Below, piece by piece: positions 1 through 5,202 of a stretch of DNA of 5,202 nucleotides; position 1 is the stretch's first letter, and each line of letters starts with the position of its first letter. The position numbers and the translations under genes are program-made. The notes under the pieces are model-generated. The model saw only the letters and a list, made by a program, of their open reading frames with translations. It was not told where the DNA came from and made no database searches. Source of the stretch: JAXGPF01 sp964650945 (GTDB lineage Bacteria > Verrucomicrobiota > Kiritimatiellia > JAAZAB01); contig CAZYXU010000223.1 of the NCBI GenBank assembly GCA_964650945.1, positions 1 to 5,202 on the forward strand, read 5' to 3'.

Positions 1-1299
1 GATTACCGGTTCCCGCTCAGCCCGGCGGATGAAAAGAATTTCGGGACGGCGCGGGCCGCCGATGTCTACTTTATGAACCGCTTATATGCTAAAATAAAGG
101 CGGCCTATCCCGCCGCCACGCTCTCGATGGTGCAGCCGTTTTACTGCGGGCCGACGGACACCAATCCCTGGTCGGCGGAATCGCCGCTGGAGTATCTGAA
201 AGCCCTGGGCGCGGGATTGCCGCCGGAGATCAACCTCGCCTGGACCGGGCCGAGCGTTAAGTCCGCCGGTTTTACCGTGGAAGCTGTCGCGAAATTCGCC
301 GAATTAATCAAGCGTCAGCCATATTTTTTCCAAAATTCCGCCGATTATTATCATATTAACCGCGCTATTTTCCCGACTGACGCGGTGAAGTGGTGGCTGG
401 GTGCTGGTCGCGACAAGGAGGTTTATCTGGAAGTCAGCGGCGCCGCGTATAATTCGGGCGGAATATATCCGGACATGCTCTGGAACGCCATGCTCTGGGA
501 TCCGGAAAATTATGACGCGGAAGCGGTTGCCCGGGATGCCGCCGCCAAACTCGTCGGCCCTGAAAATTATGAATTAGTCAAACGGCTGGTGGCGGCGATG
601 GCCTGGTTCGATCAGTTTGGCTTGAAGTTGACGCCGTCCGCTGCCATGCGTTTTGGCGAAATCGAAAGCAAACTGGCCGAAATCGAGAAGTTATCGGCGG
701 AATTTGAAAATAATCCCTGGTATCCGGCCGCGGCTCAAAAATGGGCGTCTTTTTCCTGGCCGATCCGGTGGATTACAATGTTTCGCGATGGAATCTCCAA
801 AAACAAAGCCTTGCAAATGTTTGCCCGCCAGGCCGAGGCTACGGAAACATTGGCCAGCGCGGAAGTTGCGTTCACTCCGGCAACCGACCAGATATTCACC
901 GCTTACAGTTTTAAAAGTGGCTATAAGCCCAGGCGGATTTTCGATCGCGCGGCCATCTGGAGTTATGGCGCGCAATCGCGCGCGCCAAAAATGGAGCTGG
1001 CATTCGAGACTGACCCTTATCCGCCGGAAACTCCCTACGTTTTACTCATCTGCGGGCGCGATGGCGGCGCCGGAACGAATTGCGCCATTGAAATCACGCT
1101 GAACGGAACCAGCATTTTCAGCGGGCCCAATCCCTTCCGCGGCGATGCCTGGGGGGTGCGGTCGTTCGATGTGCCGCTCCCGGCATTACAGCGCAGCAAT
1201 GTGCTGGCGATTGACAATCTGGAAGCCACCGCGAAATCCGGCCGGCCGTATTTCGCGCTGAATTACCTGGTGGTGCGCAAGGATCAGGTGAAGAAATAA
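1..1299 (+). CDS. GH84-like beta-N-acetylglucosaminidase, 5' partial
   Basis: The reading frame is open from base 1 to the TAA at 1297-1299 and gives 432 residues; the N-terminus lies outside the window. Likely role: removal of terminal beta-linked GlcNAc (or related amino sugars) from glycans. Seen (residues numbered from base 1): a strand at 41-50 with LSMVQPFYCGP; the segment INLAWTGPSV at 77-86, which matches the WTGP strand of the GH84/NAGidase barrel; then FFQNSADYY at 109-117, resembling the substrate-binding N..D-Y segment of that family; then VSGAAYNSG and LWNAMLWDPENYD at about 145-172, the usual end of the barrel. An alpha-helical region follows (about 175-290), and then a beta-rich C-terminal domain (about 292-428, with ITLNGTSIF) that looks like a jelly-roll sugar-binding module. 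The catalytic Asp-Asp pair of GH84 would lie upstream, so activity cannot be judged here. Cellular location is unknown because any signal peptide is missing. No strong terminator follows. I am fairly sure of the family and unsure of the substrate. Confidence 0.82.
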   Translation, partial: DYRFPLSPADEKNFGTARAADVYFMNRLYAKIKAAYPAATLSMVQPFYCGPTDTNPWSAESPLEYLKALGAGLPPEINLAWTGPSVKSAGFTVEAVAKFAELIKRQPYFFQNSADYYHINRAIFPTDAVKWWLGAGRDKEVYLEVSGAAYNSGGIYPDMLWNAMLWDPENYDAEAVARDAAAKLVGPENYELVKRLVAAMAWFDQFGLKLTPSAAMRFGEIESKLAEIEKLSAEFENNPWYPAAAQKWASFSWPIRWITMFRDGISKNKALQMFARQAEATETLASAEVAFTPATDQIFTAYSFKSGYKPRRIFDRAAIWSYGAQSRAPKMELAFETDPYPPETPYVLLICGRDGGAGTNCAIEITLNGTSIFSGPNPFRGDAWGVRSFDVPLPALQRSNVLAIDNLEATAKSGRPYFALNYLVVRKDQVKK

Positions 1300-1344
1300 G
1301 TTGAAGCCGGCGCGCTTTCGCCGCCTGATTTGAGTTTGTGAAAA

Positions 1345-1495
1345 CCTGAATTTTGCACCGCGCAAGTATGGCGCGGCCGGCTGCCGGCTGTATCCGACAG
1401 CCCCGAGCATGGCCGAAGGGGAGAATATTGGCGTTTCCGGATACTATGCTCGCGTAAACACATGGGTGACAGCCGATAACCGTGCAAAATTCAGG
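1345..1495. repeat. 151-bp imperfect palindrome with 14-bp terminal inverted repeats (MITE-like or structured RNA)
   Basis: Seen: CCTGAATTTTGCAC at 1345-1358 is the exact reverse complement of GTGCAAAATTCAGG at 1482-1495. Just inside, 1379-1391 pairs with 1469-1481 at about 11 of 13 positions, counting one G-U. The right arm (1469-1495) is therefore continuous, while the left arm is interrupted only by a small side hairpin at 1359-1375 (5 bp, loop AAGTATG). The centre holds a second long hairpin (1404-1452). Both ends are flanked by AAAA (1341-1344 and 1496-1499), which could be a 4-bp target duplication or just chance A-tracts. There is no room for a transposase. Inference: a non-autonomous miniature element or a family of intergenic structured repeats; alternatively a cis-acting leader RNA of the downstream gene. 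The symmetry is certain; the identity is not. Confidence 0.6.
1404..1452 (+). other. Central hairpin of the palindromic element
   Basis: CGAGCAT (1404-1410) pairs with ATGCTCG (1446-1452). The stem continues with a G-T and a G-C pair (1411-1412 with 1444-1445). After an ATA bulge (1441-1443), five more pairs form between 1413-1417 and 1435-1440, with a single bulged C. The loop is about 17 nt (1418-1434). No T-run follows, so it is not a standard intrinsic terminator. It sits inside the larger inverted repeat at 1345-1495 and would be the apical stem of that fold in either DNA or RNA. Confidence 0.5.
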
Positions 1496-1514
1496 AAAAA
1501 ACGAAAAACAGCTA

Positions 1515-2870
1515 ATGGCCGGCGCCGGCCAGGCGGATGTCACGCCGGCGATGGGAATTCAAATCGGCGGCGATGTCGGGCGTTACCGGCCGGTGGAGCA
1601 GATCCGGGATCCATTGTACGTGCGGGCGCTGGTCTTGCAATCCGGCGGCGAAACCGCTTGCGTCATCACGGCGGATCTTATTTCCATCAGCGCGCGGCAT
1701 GCCGACGGGATGCGCCAGTGGGTGGCGGAGTATTTGGGAACCACGCCTGCGTGGGTGATGATTCACGCCTCGCAATCGCATTCGGCGCCCGGGGTCGGCA
1801 ACGAGATGCTGTCCGATGATTTTCCGCTTCCGGCCGAACTGTGGTGGCTGCGAGGAGCGGACGAACGTTATAACGCGCCGTTTTATCAAGGACTTGAGGC
1901 GGCAGTGCGGCAGGCGCGTGCATCGCTGCGGCCGGTGACGCTCAAGGCGGTTCGTGGCATTGACGGCCGGGTGGCGTTCAACCGGCGTTATATTTTACGG
2001 GATGGAACTCACCGGGGTCAGCCGGCTCGCGGTTACCCGGAAATCCTGCGCCCGGAGGGGCCCGCGGACCCCGAAGTCAGCCTGGCGGCCTTTGAGGACG
2101 AGGCGGGCAAAACGCTGGCGGCGCTGCTCCACCACACCTGTCATCCCGCTCACGGCTATCCGCATCGCTGGATTTCCGCCGACTGGCCGGGCTTCTGGTC
2201 GCAAGCGGTGCGCCAGCATTTCGGGGGATCCTGCGTGGCGCTGGTGCTGAACGGCTTTTGCGGAAACATTCTGCATGCCAATCCGCTTGATCCGGATTTC
2301 CGGAGTAATATCTATCTGATGGGCGAAAAATTGATGGAAACCACCCGGCGGATTTTGCCCGACCTGAAACCTCTGAGCGGCGTCCCGCTGGCGTGTGTGA
2401 GCCGTATCCTTCCCATCCCCATGCGGCGACTGGCCGCCTCGGAAATTCAACAGGCCCGCGCGCTGATCAAGGACCATCCGGATCCGATGTGGACGGATGC
2501 TACCAAGACCAATATCAAGTGGGACTGGGTCTATGCCCTCGCGACCTTGGATCTGGCGGAAAAGCAGAAAAAACTGAATATAATTGACTATGAAGTGCAG
2601 GTCATGCGGATCGGCGAACTGGCCGTGGTGGGCTGTCCGGGCGAACCGTTCGTGGAGGCCCAGCTTGAAATTAAAACCGCTTCGCCGGCGAAACAGACCT
2701 TCGCCGCCCATATGTGCAATGGCGGCACTGCCGGCTATGTGCCCACCCGTCAGGCGTTCCCCTACGGCGGCTACGAAACGCGGGTGGCCAATTGGTCCTG
2801 CCTGGATGAGGGCGCCCTCGAACAGGTGACGGCGGCCGCCAGGGAGCTGTTGCGTGATTTGTACAACTGA
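1515..2870 (+). CDS. Neutral/alkaline ceramidase-like metal-dependent hydrolase
   Basis: A 451-residue protein (462 if started at GTG 1482) of the neutral/alkaline non-lysosomal ceramidase N-terminal domain family, whose characterised members are zinc amidases of ceramide. Seen (numbering from ATG 1515): AGAGQADVTP at the start, typical of family N-termini; ITADLIS at 51-57; HASQSHSAPG at 84-93, matching the family's THTHSGPG zinc motif; HHTCHP at 206-211, the second histidine site; SADWPG at 221-226; NGFCGNI at 246-252; GCPGEPF at 373-379 with the probable ligand Glu377; and GYVPT with the probable ligand Tyr408. Odd points: the GDVSPN segment carrying the catalytic serine of true ceramidases is replaced by GFCGNI, the C-terminal Ig-like domain is absent, and no signal peptide is seen, so it may be cytoplasmic with another amide or ester substrate. 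ATG 1515 is preferred because GTG 1482 lies inside the inverted repeat; neither start has a good ribosome binding site (AGGA at 1493-1496 is too distant). Probably co-transcribed with the gene 29 bp downstream. Confidence 0.85.
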   Translation: MAGAGQADVTPAMGIQIGGDVGRYRPVEQIRDPLYVRALVLQSGGETACVITADLISISARHADGMRQWVAEYLGTTPAWVMIHASQSHSAPGVGNEMLSDDFPLPAELWWLRGADERYNAPFYQGLEAAVRQARASLRPVTLKAVRGIDGRVAFNRRYILRDGTHRGQPARGYPEILRPEGPADPEVSLAAFEDEAGKTLAALLHHTCHPAHGYPHRWISADWPGFWSQAVRQHFGGSCVALVLNGFCGNILHANPLDPDFRSNIYLMGEKLMETTRRILPDLKPLSGVPLACVSRILPIPMRRLAASEIQQARALIKDHPDPMWTDATKTNIKWDWVYALATLDLAEKQKKLNIIDYEVQVMRIGELAVVGCPGEPFVEAQLEIKTASPAKQTFAAHMCNGGTAGYVPTRQAFPYGGYETRVANWSCLDEGALEQVTAAARELLRDLYN

Positions 2871-2888
2871 GCCGTTTGCGTTCAAGTC

Positions 2889-2894
2889 GAGGAG
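2889..2894 (+). promoter_or_regulatory. Ribosome binding site
   Basis: GAGGAG ends 5 nt before ATG 2900. It is a near-consensus Shine-Dalgarno site and fixes the start of the downstream gene. It lies in the 29-bp gap after the ceramidase-like gene, where there is no room for a terminator and a promoter, supporting co-transcription. Confidence 0.8.
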
Positions 2895-2899
2895 ATATC

Positions 2900-5202
2900 A
2901 TGCTGAAAAATAAAATGATTCAGGCGGGCGTGTTGGTTTTAATTGCGGCATGGGCCTGTGCGGATGATGTCAAACGCGTGGGCGTGTTCCAGGATGCGCG
3001 GTCACATATCACCGATGGCATGCTCAAAACCCTGGCGGAGGCGCCATACGAAGTCGAAATCATCGAGCGCCGGGATTTGCAGCAGGGCGATAAATTGCAG
3101 CGCCTGAACGTCTTGTTCCTGCCCGGAGGTTGGAATGCGCTGAATTTTGCCGGATTCCACGGCCGGCGTAATATGATTGATTTCGTGGCGCAGGGCAAGG
3201 GCATCCTGGCCGGCGCGTTCCGCTCGGGGTACGTGCGCACGGCCAACCGCCCGCTTTTTCCGCAGATTGGCGCCGTCCATAACCGCGTCAACGGTTCGGG
3301 CCTTTTTCCCTGCGGCGACAGCCCGTTGACCGCCGGGATCGCGGCGCCGTTTTACCTGGCCGCCTGGGATCATCTGATCGTTCAGGCGGGGCCGCTGGGG
3401 CGGACGTTCCTGGAGGACAGCAGCGGTTTGCCGGTGGGCGTGTATGGCGAAATTCAGGGCGGGCGTTACATCGCCCTGGGTTGTTTCATCGGTTCCGATG
3501 CCGCGTCCGAGTCCATGCAAGGTCCGGAACGGGCCCTGCTGCTGAACTGCCTGGCCTGGCTGGCAGCCGCCCCGCCGTTGACGGCGGCGGAGATGGCCGA
3601 AACCCGGCGCGCGGCGGAACTGGAATTCCTGCGGCGCGAAAAGATTTATGACTATACCCTGAACGACCGCGGCCCGGATCACGGCCCGGGCATCATTCCG
3701 GCGGTTAAAAACCGCCTCGAGGCCGCCTTGCAAAGCCGGCTGGCCCGGTTGGATTATGCCTGGCCGCATTGCCCGGACGCGGCGCGCGCCCGCGCCGCCG
3801 GCATGCGCCAGGAACTTGAACTGGCCCGGGCAACCCTGGAGCGCAATTACGATGAAGTACGGGCGGAAAAAATTAATGCCATCAACGCCATGTCCCACGC
3901 TGAACTGGCGGCCGACAATCCTTTTTTCCAGAAGGATAACGTGCTGCGGATGATTGCCGCCGTGCCGGGCAGAACCGCCGATGAGAAAAAGGCTGTTGAA
4001 AAAACCATTGCCGCAATGGACGGCAATGTTTGGATGGACAATGCGCCGCGTACAACGGCGGCGTTCTTGTATGGCGATGGCATTCAGGCGCGTTTGTTCG
4101 GCCAGGCACAGTTCCAGGCGCTGCTTGACCGGGCGGATACCTTGCTGGTGGAACTGGAACCATTGGCGGCGGCCGCCCGGGCCGCGCAGTCTGCGGCGGA
4201 ACATGCGGCCGACCTGGAACAGGTTACCGGATTGTTGAAGGACTGCGCGGCGGAGGATGCCGCCCGGCGGCGGCAAGCGGCGCTGGAACTGGGCCGGATC
4301 GGCGACCGGCGTGCGGAAGAGGCGCTGATCAAGATGATTGACGACCCGGACAGCCAGGTCCGTACGCATGCCATCCTGGCGCTGGGTTGGCTGCAGGCTC
4401 AGGCGGCGGTCCCGGCCCTGAGCCGCGCGGTGCAAAGCCCCGACAAATGGGCGCGGCGGCGGGCGGCGCAGGCCCTGGGCCAGATTGGCGACCCGGCGGC
4501 GGTGGGTGTCCTGCTACAGCTCATGGACGACGAAGATTATTTTGTCCGTGAAAACGCCATCCTGGCCTTGGGCTGGCTGAAAGCGGCGGAGGCGGTGCCC
4601 GCGCTGCTGAAAGCCATCACCGATTCCGACCGCCAGAATCCACAGCAGCGCGGCCTGATGACGGCCGCCATCGCCGCCCTGGGCCATATCGGCGATGAGC
4701 GGGCCCTGCCGCAACTGGAACACTGGGCGGTGAATGCCGGGGACTTCCCCGCGCCGCGCCGCGGCGGCAGCCGCATCAAAAATATTTACTCCACGCCCCA
4801 GTACCTGGGGCTGCAGGGGCATGCCGAACTGGCGATCGCGGAAATCAAGGACGGGGGCCGCGCCGTAACCGGCGTGCGCCAGGCGGATTTTCTCGGCCGC
4901 CGCGAAATATTTTACGGGTTGACGCGCCATTTTAATTTTTTTACCGGCCGCCCTTTCCCCGTGCTGCAAGCCAATTTCCCCGGCGACCCGGCCGCGGCTT
5001 TCCCATGGCTGCGCGCGGCGGGGGTCACCGGCATCCATAACGCCTGGGGGGCCCAGGATGACGATCCGGAACAATACCGGGAAACGATCCGGCGGGCCGG
5101 CGAATACGGTTTGCGTTGGATTGACGTCATGCCGCAGGTCGGCAACATCTTCGGCAGCCGGGAACATTATGCTGTCAATTCCCAGGACCGCACGCTGCAC
5201 AA
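2900..5202 (+). CDS. Secreted amidotransferase/ThuA-like, HEAT-repeat and probable TIM-barrel protein, 3' partial
   Basis: The frame is open from ATG 2900 to the window end (767 residues, no stop). Seen in order: a Sec signal peptide (KNK, a hydrophobic core, likely cut after ACA at 21); residues 25-225, an alpha/beta domain with RVGVFQDA, the strand VLFLPGG at 71-77 and GILAGAFRSGY at 101-111, ending in the helix LLLNCLAWLA. This resembles class I glutamine-amidotransferase-like folds (BPL_N or ThuA type), but the nucleophile-elbow cysteine is replaced (Leu103 by my alignment), so it is probably a non-catalytic or binding domain. Residues 226-450 are Ala/Glu/Arg-rich helices. Residues 453-606 are HEAT repeats (IGD and LALGWL motifs). 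Residues 668-767 start what looks like a (beta/alpha)8 barrel (FPWLRAAGVTGIHNAWG, then EYGLRWIDVMP), plausibly a glycoside hydrolase, with its active site beyond the window. It is probably exported and acts outside the cytoplasm. The fold calls are moderately sure; enzymatic function is unknown. A long open frame on the opposite strand here (about 3002-4435) is a codon-bias shadow. Confidence 0.85.
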   Translation, partial: MLKNKMIQAGVLVLIAAWACADDVKRVGVFQDARSHITDGMLKTLAEAPYEVEIIERRDLQQGDKLQRLNVLFLPGGWNALNFAGFHGRRNMIDFVAQGKGILAGAFRSGYVRTANRPLFPQIGAVHNRVNGSGLFPCGDSPLTAGIAAPFYLAAWDHLIVQAGPLGRTFLEDSSGLPVGVYGEIQGGRYIALGCFIGSDAASESMQGPERALLLNCLAWLAAAPPLTAAEMAETRRAAELEFLRREKIYDYTLNDRGPDHGPGIIPAVKNRLEAALQSRLARLDYAWPHCPDAARARAAGMRQELELARATLERNYDEVRAEKINAINAMSHAELAADNPFFQKDNVLRMIAAVPGRTADEKKAVEKTIAAMDGNVWMDNAPRTTAAFLYGDGIQARLFGQAQFQALLDRADTLLVELEPLAAAARAAQSAAEHAADLEQVTGLLKDCAAEDAARRRQAALELGRIGDRRAEEALIKMIDDPDSQVRTHAILALGWLQAQAAVPALSRAVQSPDKWARRRAAQALGQIGDPAAVGVLLQLMDDEDYFVRENAILALGWLKAAEAVPALLKAITDSDRQNPQQRGLMTAAIAALGHIGDERALPQLEHWAVNAGDFPAPRRGGSRIKNIYSTPQYLGLQGHAELAIAEIKDGGRAVTGVRQADFLGRREIFYGLTRHFNFFTGRPFPVLQANFPGDPAAAFPWLRAAGVTGIHNAWGAQDDDPEQYRETIRRAGEYGLRWIDVMPQVGNIFGSREHYAVNSQDRTLH
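4268..4639 (+). repeat. Tandem duplication of a 186-bp HEAT-repeat pair within the CDS
   Basis: Two consecutive 62-residue units (residues 457-518 and 519-580 of the gene starting at 2900) align without gaps, with 32 of 62 positions identical by hand count. Each unit contains an IGD-type repeat (RRQAALELGRIGD and RRRAAQALGQIGD) followed by a GWL-type repeat (AILALGWL in both, then AVPAL). A third, partial IGD-type copy follows at residues 585-606 (AALGHIGDERALPQL). The pattern means that a pair of HEAT repeats was duplicated as one block. It likely forms a protein- or ligand-binding solenoid. Confidence 0.75.

Noticed and set aside
1308..1323. CGGCG/CGCCG hairpin shortly after the first gene as a terminator
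   Set aside because: The stem is only 5 bp and no T-run follows; it is too weak to call an intrinsic terminator.
1428..1447. TTGGCG and TACTAT as a sigma-70 promoter
   Set aside because: The spacing between them is only 8 bp and the -10 match is 4 of 6; both lie inside the hairpin, so chance is the simpler explanation.
1409..1819. A + strand frame of 136 codons starting in the palindrome
   Set aside because: It overlaps the ceramidase-like gene in another frame and turns into Arg/Gly-rich low-complexity sequence. The start falls inside a hairpin stem.
1995..2885. A 296-codon open frame on the minus strand
   Set aside because: It is opposite the ceramidase-like gene, which has conserved motifs along its length; the antisense product shows no family features.
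3002..4435. A 477-codon open frame on the minus strand
   Set aside because: It lies fully opposite the signal-peptide/HEAT gene, whose domains are recognisable. The antisense translation is Gln/Arg/Gly-rich with no recognisable motif, as expected from GC-rich codon bias.
4931..4943. A T-rich run in the third gene as a slippage or frameshift site
   Set aside because: The frame continues normally as HFNFFTG on both sides, and no alternative-frame product makes sense.

Overview
The window is GC-rich bacterial DNA with three large protein genes, all on the + strand and tightly packed. The gene content suggests the PVC group (Verrucomicrobia, Kiritimatiellae, Lentisphaerae or Planctomycetes): a GH84-like beta-N-acetylglucosaminidase, a stand-alone neutral-ceramidase-like protein, and a secreted multidomain protein joining an amidotransferase-like fold, HEAT repeats and a probable TIM barrel. 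This taxonomic reading is an inference from protein style; there is no rRNA or marker gene.

Layout. Positions 1-1299 hold the 3' part of a GH84-like glycosidase whose start and catalytic Asp pair lie upstream of the window. Positions 1300-1514 hold no convincing gene. Within that gap, 1345-1495 is an imperfect palindrome of about 151 bp, bounded by perfect 14-bp inverted repeats and containing nested hairpins. It looks like a MITE-like repeat or a structured RNA element. Positions 1515-2870 (possibly from GTG 1482) encode the ceramidase-like protein. After a 29-bp gap with a good ribosome binding site, an ORF runs from 2900 past the end of the window. It has a signal peptide, an amidotransferase/ThuA-like domain without the usual cysteine, a helical linker, tandem HEAT repeats and the start of a probable (beta/alpha)8 domain.

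How the genes may work together. Genes 2 and 3 are probably co-transcribed. With gene 1 they look like part of a catabolic locus for amino-sugar-containing glycans or glycoconjugates. The exact substrate cannot be read from the sequence, and the ceramidase homologue has lost the normal catalytic-serine motif, so a role in ceramide hydrolysis should not be assumed. No tRNA, rRNA, CRISPR array, integrase or transposase gene was seen. The most unusual item is the palindromic element directly upstream of, and possibly overlapping, the start of the ceramidase-like gene.
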